Below, piece by piece: positions 43,723 to 55,792 of a stretch of DNA of 64,000 nucleotides (position 1 is its first letter; every line of letters starts with the position of its first letter). The notes beneath the pieces are model-generated. The model saw nothing but the letters and a program-made list of their open reading frames with translations. It did not search any database and was not told where the DNA came from. The translations under genes and the position numbers were made by a program. Origin of the DNA: Paenibacillus sp. SYP-B3998 (lineage in GTDB: Bacteria > Bacillota > Bacilli > Paenibacillales > NBRC-103111); contig NZ_JAAIKC010000006.1 in assembly GCF_010820665.1 (NCBI RefSeq), forward strand, positions 186,001-250,000. The letters are read 5' to 3'.

Positions 43723-43940
43723 AGTTTGTTACCTCCCTCCTGCCCTCCGACAGTCACCAGTAGAAGCTCGAATACGTTTTCATCCAAATTCAGTCTTCCT
43801 TCTATCATTTCATATTCCTTCGTGTCAATGAGTACATAATTGGCTACATTCAGAGCGGTTATTATTTTCTCATCCCAAGGACGTTCGCTTATTTTGCGGA
43901 GCAGTCCATCTGGCAACTTTTCAAACAAAACAATATTCAC
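43719..43940 (-). CDS. Small protein heading the amidoligase operon
   Basis: A 73-aa acidic protein without membrane segments: NIVLFEKLPDGLLRKISERP, then DEKIITALNVANYVLIDTKEYEMIEGRLNLDE and an FELLLVTVGG end. No family recognised. The GTG start at 43940 has AAGGAGGG about 7 bases upstream; the frame opens eight codons earlier. First gene of the operon that runs to 40610, with every junction overlapping. Confidence 0.72.
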   Translation of the reverse strand: MNIVLFEKLPDGLLRKISERPWDEKIITALNVANYVLIDTKEYEMIEGRLNLDENVFELLLVTVGGQEGGNKL

Positions 43941-44047
43941 TTGTTTACCCTCCTTAGAAGTCAAAACTTTCTATTATGTAAAACGCACGAACCTTCATTT
44001 TGTTTCATATTGTTAAAAAATAATGGGAATGCACGAGGAATGTACGT

Positions 44048-44072
44048 AAAAAAGCCTATCCTCAGAGGATAG
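44048..44072 (-). terminator. Terminator of the NlpC/P60 lipoprotein gene
   Basis: CTATCC/GGATAG stem (44056-44061, 44067-44072; extendable by two pairs) with T6 on the minus strand at 44048-44053, 23 bases beyond the stop at 44095. Confidence 0.75.
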
Positions 44073-44094
44073 ACTTGACATCATTGAAAATCAT

Positions 44095-45204
44095 CTATTC
44101 AGCTATTCGCTTTGCTCTCAGAAACGTTGCTTTCCAATAAGCTTTATCGATGTTGGTAATTTGCACCCCATCTTTGGGCTTTGGGGAAGCGTGAAGCATC
44201 TGCATATTTCCGATATAAATACCTACATGCCCTATAGTCTTGTTGCTTTTAAAACGGCCCGGTACATAGAAGAACATCAGGTCACCTTTGCGTAAGCTTT
44301 TTCGGCTAACAAGTGTACCCGCTGTAGCTTGCTCACGTGCTACCCTCGGAAGCTTTATTCCATATTTCCCATATATATATTGGGTGAATGTAGAACAATC
44401 GAATTTTCCTGTTTGTGGATAGGGTTTTGTGCCGAATAAGTATTTAACTCCTAAATACTGTTTCCCTTTATCAATCATAGCGTTAATATCAATATTTTTT
44501 AGCACAGGAATGGCTTCCTCCTGGCTATTCGGTGACCAGACTTGTAGACCTTCATTCGGAACTTGGCTATTGGCAGGGCTCACTGCACGTTTCTCGCCTT
44601 TGAATGGGTCCGCAGGATCATCTCCGAATTCAAGTTCTGCCGCATTCCCTCGTGGATCCGGATCATCTTCATGCTCCATTGTGATGATTGAGGAAGGATG
44701 AATGCGTAATTGAGCATCTCTTACTTCATATGACATATCTTCTTGGAACAAATCACCTAAAGCCGAAATGGGAATATACGCGGTATCCCCTTCTTTGATA
44801 AAGGGTTGGCTCAACGAAAGCTCATTCCCTTCCTTGCTTGCTTTGTTGGAATTCATAATTAATTCATAATTAGCATCGTTATCACCTATTAACAGCTTCT
44901 GATTCGAAGCATCCCACCCTGATTGAAATTTCAGAACTTGGATAAGATCTTTGGCCGATACATAATTGATGCTTCCTATAGCTTTAATGGGAACTACGGC
45001 ATCATCCATACCTAGCATTTTCAACCCTTGCCCATCTTGTGACAAGTTATGCGTTAAATGACTCCCTGTATTCTCTTGTTGAGCAGACGGTGATGGAGAC
45101 GCTGCCGAATTTTTAGGCAGGGCGTGATTGCTCCCGCAAGCTGTAGTCGTTGCCAAAATAACGACCATACTTCCCACAGCTGTTACTTTCAACCTATTCC
45201 ACAT
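44095..45204 (-). CDS. Lipoprotein NlpC/P60 endopeptidase with copper-amine-oxidase-N-like domain
   Basis: A 369-aa lipoprotein (lipobox ATTTACG near residue 22). A Ser/Pro linker is followed by a copper-amine-oxidase-N-like 'stalk' domain (about 65-175; VVPIKAIGSINYVSAKDLIQV, TAYIPISALGDLF), probably a wall-surface module. A second acidic linker leads to a C-terminal NlpC/P60 domain with catalytic Cys in GKFDCSTFTQYIY (about 275) and His in TIGHVGIYIGNMQ. It is likely a surface peptidoglycan hydrolase. AAAGGAG precedes ATG 45204; the frame extends 21 codons without support. Confidence 0.88.
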   Translation of the reverse strand: MWNRLKVTAVGSMVVILATTTACGSNHALPKNSAASPSPSAQQENTGSHLTHNLSQDGQGLKMLGMDDAVVPIKAIGSINYVSAKDLIQVLKFQSGWDASNQKLLIGDNDANYELIMNSNKASKEGNELSLSQPFIKEGDTAYIPISALGDLFQEDMSYEVRDAQLRIHPSSIITMEHEDDPDPRGNAAELEFGDDPADPFKGEKRAVSPANSQVPNEGLQVWSPNSQEEAIPVLKNIDINAMIDKGKQYLGVKYLFGTKPYPQTGKFDCSTFTQYIYGKYGIKLPRVAREQATAGTLVSRKSLRKGDLMFFYVPGRFKSNKTIGHVGIYIGNMQMLHASPKPKDGVQITNIDKAYWKATFLRAKRIAE

Positions 45205-45377
45205 GGATTCTCTTCTCCTTTGAGGACTTGTTTTTACCCTCCTTAGAGTGAGACAAACCAGTTGCAAATATGTACGGGAAGCAGTTTAGAGCTCTGGGAA
45301 TGATTAGGTAATTCGTCTTACTAAGGCTCCCTATGATATGATGAGTACGTAAAAATAATGCAAGGCTGGTGAACCGT

Positions 45378-45650
45378 ATGAATGAAATCAAAGTTGCTTC
45401 AACTTTACCGATCTATGCAACTATTTTCGGATTGATAGCCGTTGCTATGAACCTTTTTCTCATCCCTATGCCACTTGGTTTCATCTGCGGACTTATTGCC
45501 TTTATCATGGGTATAATTAGCTTCGTTCGTCATAGAAAATCCAACGGGCTCATGTTGTCCCTTGTTTCATTTCTTATATTCCTGCTCTGGACAGCAAGTA
45601 TCGTGATTCCAATTTGGGTAGATCCAACCTTACAAATCAGCTTAAAATAA
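45378..45650 (+). CDS. Small three-helix membrane protein of unknown function
   Basis: A 90-aa protein with hydrophobic segments IYATIFGLIAVAMNLFLIP, LGFICGLIAFIMGIISFV and LMLSLVSFLIFLLWTASIVI, joined by a basic RHRKS loop. The pattern resembles small DUF4190-like membrane proteins, but I would not assign it. ATG 45378 is preferred over GTG 45369 because GGTGA lies 7 bases ahead. Divergent from the NlpC/P60 lipoprotein gene. Confidence 0.7.
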   Translation: MNEIKVASTLPIYATIFGLIAVAMNLFLIPMPLGFICGLIAFIMGIISFVRHRKSNGLMLSLVSFLIFLLWTASIVIPIWVDPTLQISLK

Positions 45651-45823
45651 AACATCTAGCTTAAATAAGCGTAATACTCAATTGTCCGATGACTAAAGCG
45701 CCTACTAACCGTCACACGGATACAGCAATGGCACCTCTTATCCATCCATACCCGTCAAATGAAGGTGTAATGTATCGATCTATGTTATACTCAAGAAAAT
45801 ACATGAAATAAGAGGAAATAATT

Positions 45824-46321
45824 ATGAAAAAATATATTATCGGCGGCCTAGTCGGTTTTGTAATAGCAACTGCAGCGGGCGCGCATGCTCAAGAAGTAAA
45901 TAAACTGATTGACCAAGTTGTCCAAGGGGTTTTCCCTGTAACCGTTGCAGGGAATTCACTTGGAGATGCGATTGTCGTTGACAATAAAACCTATCTTCCT
46001 GTAAGGGAGTTCGGAGAGGCTGCGGGCTATAAAGTTACCTTTACAGATGATCGCAAGGTTGTTCTCACTAAAAATACAACTCCATCTGGCCCAAAAACAT
46101 CGCAACAACCAACTCCAACCCCAGCGCCAACGACTCAAGATAAAATTGATCAATATAACGTACTTATTAAAAATGCTAAAGTGAACATTGCAGCTTTTGA
46201 AGACAAGATAAAAAATTTTCCTTCTCCCAATAATGATGATCATAGGAAAACAATAGATAAGCTTAAGGCCGACATTGTTCAATATGAAAAAGAAATTGCA
46301 GACCTCAAAAACCAAAAATAA
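45824..46321 (+). CDS. Exported protein with copper-amine-oxidase-N-like domain and C-terminal coiled coil
   Basis: A 165-aa protein with a signal peptide (IIGGLVGFVIATAAGAHA, about 5-22). A copper-amine-oxidase-N-like stalk domain (about 32-85) has the characteristic VVDNKTYLPVREFGEAAGYKV order. A Pro/Thr-rich linker (about 88-104) and a charged helical tail (KIDQYNVLIKNAKVN, KLKADIVQYEKEIADLKNQ) likely form a coiled coil. Such proteins are common on the Paenibacillus surface, with no enzymatic role shown. AGAGGAAA precedes the ATG. Confidence 0.82.
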   Translation: MKKYIIGGLVGFVIATAAGAHAQEVNKLIDQVVQGVFPVTVAGNSLGDAIVVDNKTYLPVREFGEAAGYKVTFTDDRKVVLTKNTTPSGPKTSQQPTPTPAPTTQDKIDQYNVLIKNAKVNIAAFEDKIKNFPSPNNDDHRKTIDKLKADIVQYEKEIADLKNQK

Positions 46322-46335
46322 TTAATTAAGCCAAA

Positions 46336-46373
46336 AGAGAAAAGCCCTCATTCCGTTTAACAGGAATGAGGGC
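46336..46373. terminator. Terminator at the end of the suf operon
   Basis: Perfect 11-bp stem (46344-46354 and 46363-46373). On the minus strand it is followed by CTTTTCTCTTTT, which suits sufB; it may also stop the plus-strand gene ending at 46321. Confidence 0.82.
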
Positions 46374-46392
46374 CTTAACATATAAAAGAAAA

Positions 46393-47790
46393 TTAACCGA
46401 TAGAACCTTCCATCTCGAACTTGATCAAACGGTTCATTTCAACCGCGTACTCCATCGGAAGTTCTTTGGTGAATGGCTCGATAAAGCCCATAACGATCAT
46501 TTGTGTAGCTTCCGCATCTGTAAGACCACGGCTCATCAGATAGAACAACTGATCCTCAGAAACCTTGGAAACCGTTGCTTCATGTTCCAACGTAATGTTG
46601 TCATTCATGATTTCGTTATATGGAATTGTATCTGAAGTGGACTCGTTATCCAAGATCAATGTATCGCACTTAATGTTCGCTTTGGAACCTTGGGAGTTGC
46701 GTCCGAAGGAAGCCAAACCACGATACGTTACTTTACCGCCATGCTTGGAAATCGATTTGGAAACGATCGTTGAAGTTGTGTCAGGAGCCAGATGCGTCAT
46801 TTTCGCACCAGCATCTTGATGCTGCCCTTTACCAGCAACAGCGATGGAAAGAACCATCCCTTTAGCGCCGCGGCCTTTCAGTACAACAGCAGGGTACTTC
46901 ATCGTCAGTTTGGAACCAATGTTACCATCGACCCATTCCATCGTCGCGCCTTCTTCTGCAACAGCACGTTTTGTAACAAGATTATAAATATTAGGCGCCC
47001 AGTTTTGAATCGTTGTATAACGAGCGCGGGAATTTTTTCTACAAACGATTTCAACAACCGCACTGTGAAGTGAATTCGTGCTGTAGATTGGCGCTGTACA
47101 GCCTTCTACATAGTGCACAAAGCTATCCTCATCAGTAATGATGAGTGTACGCTCGAATTGTCCCATGTTCTCGGAGTTGATACGGAAGTAAGCTTGCAGA
47201 GGAACTTCACATTTCACGCCTTTTGGAACATAGATGAAAGAACCGCCGGACCATACAGCGCTGTTTAGCGCCGCGAATTTGTTATCGCTTGGTGGAATAA
47301 TCGTTCCGAAATACTCTCTGAACAGGTCTGGGTGCTCACGAAGCGCCGTATCCGTATCGGTGAAGATAACGCCTTGATCTTCGAGTTCTTTTTGCATACT
47401 GTGGTATACAACCTCAGATTCATACTGAGCCGATACACCAGCAAGGAACTTTTGCTCTGCTTCAGGAATACCCAATTTATCAAAAGTTTCTTTGATTTCT
47501 GTAGGTACTTCTTCCCACGTTTTACCTTGCTTCTCAGACGGTCTTACATAGTACTGGATATCATTGAAATCCAGATCATCCATGTTACCGCCCCAACGAG
47601 GCATCGGCATTGCGAAAAATTGTTCCAACGATTTTAATCGGAATTGAAGCATCCAGTCAGGTTCGCCTTTAATTCTGGAGATTTCCTCCACGATTTCACG
47701 AGTTAAGCCTTTACCGGATTGAAAAATCGATTTGTGCTCGTCTCTAAAACCATACTTATAATCTTCGAGATCTGGCATTTGTTTAGCCAT
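46393..47790 (-). CDS. sufB: Fe-S cluster scaffold protein SufB
   Basis: A 465-aa SufB, the scaffold subunit of the SufBCD complex on which iron-sulfur clusters are built. It shows the SufBD core with [20 protein letters not shown] (about 190), YVEGCTAP with the conserved Cys (about 235), [20 protein letters not shown] and the C-terminal [17 protein letters not shown]. Last gene of sufCDSUB, 46 bases after sufU, with GAGGAGG before the ATG. Confidence 0.96.
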   Translation of the reverse strand: MAKQMPDLEDYKYGFRDEHKSIFQSGKGLTREIVEEISRIKGEPDWMLQFRLKSLEQFFAMPMPRWGGNMDDLDFNDIQYYVRPSEKQGKTWEEVPTEIKETFDKLGIPEAEQKFLAGVSAQYESEVVYHSMQKELEDQGVIFTDTDTALREHPDLFREYFGTIIPPSDNKFAALNSAVWSGGSFIYVPKGVKCEVPLQAYFRINSENMGQFERTLIITDEDSFVHYVEGCTAPIYSTNSLHSAVVEIVCRKNSRARYTTIQNWAPNIYNLVTKRAVAEEGATMEWVDGNIGSKLTMKYPAVVLKGRGAKGMVLSIAVAGKGQHQDAGAKMTHLAPDTTSTIVSKSISKHGGKVTYRGLASFGRNSQGSKANIKCDTLILDNESTSDTIPYNEIMNDNITLEHEATVSKVSEDQLFYLMSRGLTDAEATQMIVMGFIEPFTKELPMEYAVEMNRLIKFEMEGSIG

Positions 47791-47836
47791 GGTTAATTCC
47801 TCCTCAAGTTTTGCTTAAGCAAAACTGATTTCGTAC

Positions 47837-50776
<2,940 letters not shown>

Positions 50777-50789
50777 GGTTTCCTCCTGA

Positions 50790-51620
50790 TTAGTACTTCG
50801 GCGCAGTCGTGTTCATAGGAACTTTGAATTCTTCCGCGTCTTGACCAACGGTTTCATCCACGATGCCGAGCTCTTCTTTAATCCAGTCGTAACCATCCGC
50901 TTCCAGACGCTCAGCTAGCTCAGGACCACCGGATTTAACAATACGACCTTGCATCATAACATGTACAAAATCAGGATTAACGTAATTCAGTAAACGCTGG
51001 TAATGCGTAATGATCAAGAAGCCGCGCTCTTCACTGCGCATTGCGTTTACACCTTCAGCAACGATGCGCAAGGCATCGATATCAAGACCCGAATCAATTT
51101 CATCCAAAATAACGATTTTCGGCTCAAGCAGCAGCATTTGAAGAATCTCATTACGTTTCTTCTCACCGCCAGAGAAGCCTTCGTTTAAGTAACGGTGCAT
51201 GAACTCTGGGTTCATTTCCAATTGCTTCATTTTAGCTTCCATTTGACGAATGAATTTAATCAAGGAAATTTCATTGCCTTCTCCACGGCGTACATTCATC
51301 GCACTGCGCAGGAAATCTGCATTCGTTACGCCAGTAATTTCGCTCGGATACTGCATAGCCAAGAACAAGCCTGCGCGTGCTCTTTCATCCACAGCCATAT
51401 CGAGAACATCTTCGCCATCCAATGTAACGGAGCCCTCTGTCACTTCATACTTCGGGTGGCCCATCAATGCGGATGCAAGCGTACTTTTACCAGTACCGTT
51501 CGGTCCCATGATCGCATGAATCTCTCCGCCTTTAATTTCCAGGCTAAGACCTTTCAAAATTTCCTTTCCTTCGACGTTCGCTTTAAGACCGTCTATTGTA
51601 AATGTTGGTGAGTTCGCCAT
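50790..51620 (-). CDS. sufC: Fe-S assembly ATPase SufC
   Basis: A 276-aa ABC-type ATPase of the SufBCD scaffold. Walker A GPNGTGKST (about 39-47), Q-loop AMQYPSEI, signature FSGGEKKRNE (about 149), Walker B IVILDEIDSGLD and H-loop ITHYQR are intact. The C-terminal 20 residues (VGQDAEEFKVPMNT) extend slightly beyond the usual end. First gene of the operon; GGAGG precedes the ATG and a Fur-like region and -10 lie upstream. Confidence 0.96.
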   Translation of the reverse strand: MANSPTFTIDGLKANVEGKEILKGLSLEIKGGEIHAIMGPNGTGKSTLASALMGHPKYEVTEGSVTLDGEDVLDMAVDERARAGLFLAMQYPSEITGVTNADFLRSAMNVRRGEGNEISLIKFIRQMEAKMKQLEMNPEFMHRYLNEGFSGGEKKRNEILQMLLLEPKIVILDEIDSGLDIDALRIVAEGVNAMRSEERGFLIITHYQRLLNYVNPDFVHVMMQGRIVKSGGPELAERLEADGYDWIKEELGIVDETVGQDAEEFKVPMNTTAPKY

Positions 51621-51660
51621 TTCTTAAGCCTCCATAGAGTAAATGTACTTGAATATGAAA

Positions 51661-51690
51661 ATCATTCTTGAATGATAATCACTGATTCTC
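51661..51690 (-). promoter_or_regulatory. Candidate Fur-like operator of the suf operon
   Basis: A 16-bp perfect palindrome ATCATTCTTGAATGAT (51661-51676) runs into TGATAATCACTGATTCTC. A 19-base window (51668-51686) matches the classical Fur consensus at 12 positions. It lies between the proposed -10 and the sufC start. Confidence 0.45.
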
Positions 51691-51704
51691 ATTAGAATAA
51701 TTCT

Positions 51705-51710
51705 ATTATA
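51705..51710 (-). promoter_or_regulatory. Candidate -10 element of the suf operon
   Basis: TATAAT on the minus strand, about 85 bases before sufC. No good -35 is seen at 17 bases; TTGATT lies at 13. Confidence 0.4.
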
Positions 51711-51780
51711 ACTTACCGAACCAAATCAAGAAAGGGCATTTCCACAAAAAAAAGCGGAGCCCCATGTGAACGTGTACCCT

Positions 51781-52359
51781 TTATTGCGAACCAAGGCTTT
51801 TCTTGATTTTAGCCACTTGTGCAGCGAATTGCTCGTCACTTAAAACGGGTGTCATCGCTCGGTCGTTGGGCAAATCGGCTTGGATTTCAATCCACGACTT
51901 GCATCCAAGATAGGCCTGTTCAATTGTAACATCGACGGGATTGTTCAGCTTGTACACCCTTAACAGCATAATATGCAGCGGGTTTTTACGTTTCCACTTC
52001 AATCTTTCTTCTGCAAAATTCTCAGTCCAAATGTGGAAAGGGTACAGCTTGTTCAAATGTTCCTGATCACTAATTTCGATATCTTCAACTAGTTGAGCGT
52101 AAACACTAAGCGTAACATTCGGGTTCTCTGGCTTCCATCCTGTTAACGAGTCGTCGATAAAGCCTTGATAGCTTTCCTTCAATAATTCCTTCCGCTGATG
52201 CTCATACGTCGGATAGAGGAAAAACGCATCTGATTCTACTTGAAAATCCCTTGTCTCTTCAACAATTCCTCCCTTACGCATAATAAATAGCTGCGTGCCG
52301 TTAGCCAAGGCTTCAACAGCCGATGCCCATTCTTTTAAAGCTATTGGTTTCGTGTCCAA
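51781..52359 (-). CDS. DUF1802 family protein
   Basis: A 192-aa soluble protein matching the DUF1802 pattern: IALKEWASAVEALANGTQLF and IMRKGGIVEETRDFQVESD at the start, FFLYPTYEHQRKELL, then FHIWTENFAEERLKWK and PLHIMLLRVYKL. The family has no established function; the FLYPTYEHQ block is its best mark. Stands alone between the suf operon and a small gene. A T8 run downstream on the minus strand (51747-51754) lacks a clear stem. Confidence 0.8.
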   Translation of the reverse strand: MDTKPIALKEWASAVEALANGTQLFIMRKGGIVEETRDFQVESDAFFLYPTYEHQRKELLKESYQGFIDDSLTGWKPENPNVTLSVYAQLVEDIEISDQEHLNKLYPFHIWTENFAEERLKWKRKNPLHIMLLRVYKLNNPVDVTIEQAYLGCKSWIEIQADLPNDRAMTPVLSDEQFAAQVAKIKKSLGSQ

Positions 52360-52441
52360 AAAATATACACCTCGTTCTCCATATAATGCTATTTATTATA
52401 AGGAATCTCGAGAATCAAAACAATGTGCGCCTAATAACGCA

Positions 52442-52467
52442 AAGGGATGGCTCCTCGGCCATCCCTT
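52442..52467 (-). terminator. Hairpin after the small membrane-protein gene
   Basis: Perfect 10-bp stem (52442-52451 and 52458-52467), loop of six, just after the stop at 52475. The T-tract is short on both strands. Confidence 0.65.
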
Positions 52468-52474
52468 CGTTTCC

Positions 52475-52642
52475 TTATTTTGAAGTTTCTGCATAATAGG
52501 TAGGTTGAATACGGGTAAACTGTTCTTGATTACTTTTCATCGGATTGGGATCCTTCGGCGTTGCAGGAGAATCCGAATCAAAAGCTAACAGGAGCAAGAA
52601 GAAACAAGCAACACAGATAAGCAGTAGATTTAGGATTTTCAT
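52475..52642 (-). CDS. Small single-pass membrane protein
   Basis: A 55-aa protein with one N-terminal hydrophobic helix (LNLLLICVACFFLLLLAF) and a short polar tail (DSDSPATPKDPNP, QEQFTRIQPTYYAETSK). No family recognised. GGAGG lies 11 bases before ATG 52642 and 8 before a GTG one codon earlier, so either may be used. A terminator-like hairpin follows, supporting a real gene. Confidence 0.62.
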   Translation of the reverse strand: MKILNLLLICVACFFLLLLAFDSDSPATPKDPNPMKSNQEQFTRIQPTYYAETSK

Positions 52643-52735
52643 CACTTTACATGCCTCCAGATCTCTAATGCTTACAGTATAGACATCTATCATTATGCTC
52701 ATGTTTGTGCAGATTTAAGAATTTGTAAATTGTGT

Positions 52736-53188
52736 TTATCCAAGGAAGGATTGAAGCATCCAGCGGTGCTTTTCAAGTGAAGTTTGAATGGCAAGAAGCA
52801 TATCGGAGGTTGTCTCGTCATCCGCTTCTTCACTTGTCTTTATCCCCGCTTTCAATTCCTCAATAACGATACTGAAATCCTCTATAACCGCTTCCACCAT
52901 TTTCGCAGCAGTCTCAGCGCCTGATGCTTCTTTGAGCGAAGAAAGCTCTAAGTAAGCTTTCATAGTTGCAGCCGGCTGTCCTCCGATGGTGAGCTGTCGT
53001 TCCGCTAATTCATCCACATGCAGAGCAGCTTCATTGTAAAGCTCTTCAAATTTAACATGCAGAGTGAAAAACTGATTTCCCTTTACATACCAGTGGAAAT
53101 TATGCAGTTTTACAAAGAGTAATCCCCAGTTCGCAATTTGTTTGTTTAAAACGACTTGAATCGATTGAGCTGTTGCAGTTAAGGTCAT
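52736..53188 (-). CDS. dps: Dps-family ferritin-like DNA-protection protein
   Basis: A 150-aa Dps/MrgA-like miniferritin, which oxidises and stores iron with peroxide and may coat DNA. Ferroxidase ligands at the dimer interface are visible in KLHNFHWYVKG (His, about 29-33) and FEELYNEAALHVDELAERQL (Asp/Glu, about 45-64). The C-terminal helix HRWMLQSFLG closes the fold. ATG 53188 has AAGGAGG upstream. A PerR-like box lies about 80 bases upstream. Confidence 0.93.
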   Translation of the reverse strand: MTLTATAQSIQVVLNKQIANWGLLFVKLHNFHWYVKGNQFFTLHVKFEELYNEAALHVDELAERQLTIGGQPAATMKAYLELSSLKEASGAETAAKMVEAVIEDFSIVIEELKAGIKTSEEADDETTSDMLLAIQTSLEKHRWMLQSFLG

Positions 53189-53263
53189 AATTGTATAGCC
53201 TCCTTCAATTTGGGATGTTCGTTTAGAAACTTCGCTGTACATGCTAATTTGCCAACATAAGGT

Positions 53264-53278
53264 TTATAATATGTAAAT
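53264..53278 (-). promoter_or_regulatory. Candidate PerR box upstream of dps
   Basis: TTATAATATGTAAAT has a perfect left half of the PerR/Fur consensus TTATAATNATTATAA and a 3-of-7 right half. B. subtilis mrgA, the Dps homologue, is PerR-controlled. Confidence 0.35.
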
Positions 53279-53399
53279 TGTGTTTCTTTTCATAAGTAAG
53301 TATTTCAAGCTTGGGCATTTTGTCATATACTAGGAACAGACGAACAATACACAGTAATTTGGTTGGAATTGAAGCCAATGCATAGAGGAGGCCATTCAT

Positions 53400-54626
53400 A
53401 TGTCGAATTATCATCCATTAAGTGAAGCGCAAGCAATCGAGTACGCTCGTAAGATACCTAATTTATTCCAAGCTGGCTCTGAGCTCTCTAGTCGTGAAAT
53501 AGGCGACGGTAATCTGAATCTCGTATTTCATATCTCAGAGCCGACAACCGGGAAAAGCATCATCCTCAAGCAAGCATTGCCTTATGCCAAGGTTGTTGGT
53601 GAATCGTGGCCGTTAACGCTGGACCGCGCGCGTATTGAAAGCGAAGCCCTCCAAATTGAAGAAGCGCTTTGTCCGGATCTGGTTCCTCATGTCTATACCT
53701 ATGAACCAGAGCTTGCACTTACTGTCATGGAGGACTTGAGCGATCACGTTATCATGCGCAAAGGGCTCATAGAGCGTAATAAGTATCCCCTTTTCGCTGA
53801 GCATATTGGACGATTTCTAGCGAACACTCTTTTCTTTACCTCAGACCTTGGAAAAAATCAGCAAGCGAAGAAAACCCAACTTGGACGCTTTATTAATCCT
53901 GAGCTTTGCAAAATTACAGAGGATTTGATTTTCGACGATCCTTATCGCGATGCGGAAACGAACAACATTGAAGCTTCGATCCGCGATGCTGTCGAGCAAA
54001 TTTGGAATGACAAAGAGCTCCATTTGGAAGTAGCGATCTTACGGAATAAATTCCTGACCAGCGCGCAAGCACTGCTTCATGGCGATCTCCATACGGGCAG
54101 TATTTTCATTAAACCAGACTCTACAAAAGTTATTGACCCTGAATTTGCTTACTACGGTCCAATGGGATTTGATATTGGCGCCATACTAGCCAATCTCTTA
54201 CTCAACTTTGCTGCGCAAGAAGGCTGGAGTCCAGATGAAGAAAGCCGCGTTTCTTACAGAAACTACTTATTGGAAACAATTAAAGACATTTGGACGAATT
54301 TCGAAAACAATTTCCGCGCGCTGTGGAATGAACATGGCGTTGATCGCGTTTTCGAAACACCTGGCTACCAGGATTATTTCTTAGGTCAGCTCCTTCAGGA
54401 TACCTTTGGATTCACGGGAGCGAAAATGGTACGTCGCGTTTATGGACTTGCACATGTAGCGGATATTGATAAAATTGAAGATGCAGCGGCGCGAGAACAG
54501 GCGCAGCGCCTGGCCTTATCCATTGGAACAACATTAATTCGTTTCAATCGCCAAGCCAAGTCAATTGATGAAATCATCGAAATTGCCTCCAAAGAATCAG
54601 CAAAAGAAAGAGGATTTGCCCTATGA
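53400..54626 (+). CDS. mtnK: S-methyl-5-thioribose kinase
   Basis: A 408-aa kinase that phosphorylates methylthioribose in the methionine salvage pathway. It has an aminoglycoside-phosphotransferase-like fold: ATP-binding strands with [12 protein letters not shown] (about 50), catalytic loop [12 protein letters not shown] (about 230), and the metal Asp in [23 protein letters not shown] lies upstream of the ATG. Its stop overlaps the mtnA start (ATGA). No S-box riboswitch is seen in the leader, although mtn genes often have one. Confidence 0.95.
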   Translation: MSNYHPLSEAQAIEYARKIPNLFQAGSELSSREIGDGNLNLVFHISEPTTGKSIILKQALPYAKVVGESWPLTLDRARIESEALQIEEALCPDLVPHVYTYEPELALTVMEDLSDHVIMRKGLIERNKYPLFAEHIGRFLANTLFFTSDLGKNQQAKKTQLGRFINPELCKITEDLIFDDPYRDAETNNIEASIRDAVEQIWNDKELHLEVAILRNKFLTSAQALLHGDLHTGSIFIKPDSTKVIDPEFAYYGPMGFDIGAILANLLLNFAAQEGWSPDEESRVSYRNYLLETIKDIWTNFENNFRALWNEHGVDRVFETPGYQDYFLGQLLQDTFGFTGAKMVRRVYGLAHVADIDKIEDAAAREQAQRLALSIGTTLIRFNRQAKSIDEIIEIASKESAKERGFAL

Positions 54627-55702
54627 CGAACCAACCATCCGAAGTAACAGCGCAAGGCGCTTTACAATCTTTGCAATGGAAAGATCAGCATCTTGATCTG
54701 CTTGATCAACGATTGCTGCCAGAAGAAATTGTTTATTTACCGCTTGAGACACCTATTGAAGTATGGGAAGCGATTCGACACTTGAAGGTCCGCGGAGCTC
54801 CTGCGATTGGTATTGCTGCCGCCTATGGGGTTTACCTGGGTATTCGCGGTTTGGATGCGGAAGCTGGCGTGAACGGACTTCTGGCCGAAGTTCAGAAGCA
54901 AGCGGACTACCTAGCGACGTCGCGTCCAACGGCTGTGAACCTGTTCTGGGCTCTCGACCGTATGCGTGCCCGGGCAGAGAGCTTGGCCGCAGTCGGGACA
55001 AGTCCAGACGCCTTCAAGCAATCGCTTCTTGAGGAAGCGCAGAAGATTCAAGCTGAGGACGAAGAAACAAACCGCCTTATTGGCGAACACGCGCTAACGC
55101 TGTTCGAAGACGGTTTCGGCGTACTGACACACTGTAACGCCGGTGGCTTAGCGACAGCCAAGTACGGCACGGCGTTAGCGCCGTTCTACTTGGCCAAAGA
55201 AAAAGGCATGAACATCAAGGTGTTCGCGGACGAAACGCGTCCCGTGCTGCAAGGCGCACGACTTACCGCCTTCGAACTGCAGCAAGCTGGCGTCGATGTG
55301 ACGCTGATTTGTGACAACATGGCCGGCGCGGTCATGTCCAAGGGCTGGATTCAAGCGGTCATCGTGGGTACAGACCGCGTAGCGGCTAATGGCGACGTCG
55401 CTAACAAAATTGGCACATACAGCGTAGCCGTTTTGGCGAAAGCCCATGGCATTCCGTTCTACGTCGCTTCACCTCTCTCCACGATCGATTTGAACACGCC
55501 AACTGGCGCGGACATTCCAATCGAAGAGCGCCATGAAGACGAGATTACGCAAGGGTTCGGCAAGCGTACCGCACCTCAAGGTGTGAAGGTGTATAACCCC
55601 GCTTTTGATGTAACGCCAAACGAGTATGTCACGGCCATCATTACGGAAAAAGGTATCCTGCGTGCTCCATACAAGGAGAGTCTGCGCACTTTGTTCGAAT
55701 AA
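54623..55702 (+). CDS. mtnA: S-methyl-5-thioribose-1-phosphate isomerase
   Basis: A 359-aa enzyme related to eIF2B subunits that isomerises methylthioribose-1-phosphate to methylthioribulose-1-phosphate. Motifs: [15 protein letters not shown] (about 54-68), [12 protein letters not shown] with the catalytic Cys (about 170), and [19 protein letters not shown] with the catalytic Asp (about 249). Coupled to mtnK. The later mtn genes (mtnW, X, B, D) are not in the window. Confidence 0.96.
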   Translation: MTNQPSEVTAQGALQSLQWKDQHLDLLDQRLLPEEIVYLPLETPIEVWEAIRHLKVRGAPAIGIAAAYGVYLGIRGLDAEAGVNGLLAEVQKQADYLATSRPTAVNLFWALDRMRARAESLAAVGTSPDAFKQSLLEEAQKIQAEDEETNRLIGEHALTLFEDGFGVLTHCNAGGLATAKYGTALAPFYLAKEKGMNIKVFADETRPVLQGARLTAFELQQAGVDVTLICDNMAGAVMSKGWIQAVIVGTDRVAANGDVANKIGTYSVAVLAKAHGIPFYVASPLSTIDLNTPTGADIPIEERHEDEITQGFGKRTAPQGVKVYNPAFDVTPNEYVTAIITEKGILRAPYKESLRTLFE

Positions 55703-55731
55703 ACCTTTATCCGCCTTGCTCACTTAATAAT

Positions 55732-55784
55732 AAAAGGCTGTCCTATTCGCAAACATTTCTGCGAAACGGGACAGCCTTTTTTTT
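55732..55784. terminator. Strong bidirectional terminator after mtnA
   Basis: 12-bp perfect arms (55732-55743 and 55769-55780) with an extra inner pairing TTCGCA/TGCGAA, ending in T8. Shared with the converging AraC-type gene. Confidence 0.92.
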
Positions 55785-55792
55785 GCAAGCAG

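Noticed and set aside
53189..53399. S-box (SAM) riboswitch expected upstream of mtnKA
   Set aside because: The leader is AT-rich and lacks the conserved S-box helices and core sequences; no terminator-antiterminator pair was seen.
55175..55723. Minus-strand frames opposite mtnA
   Set aside because: They are shadows of the GC-rich mtnA coding sequence without ribosome sites or recognisable motifs.
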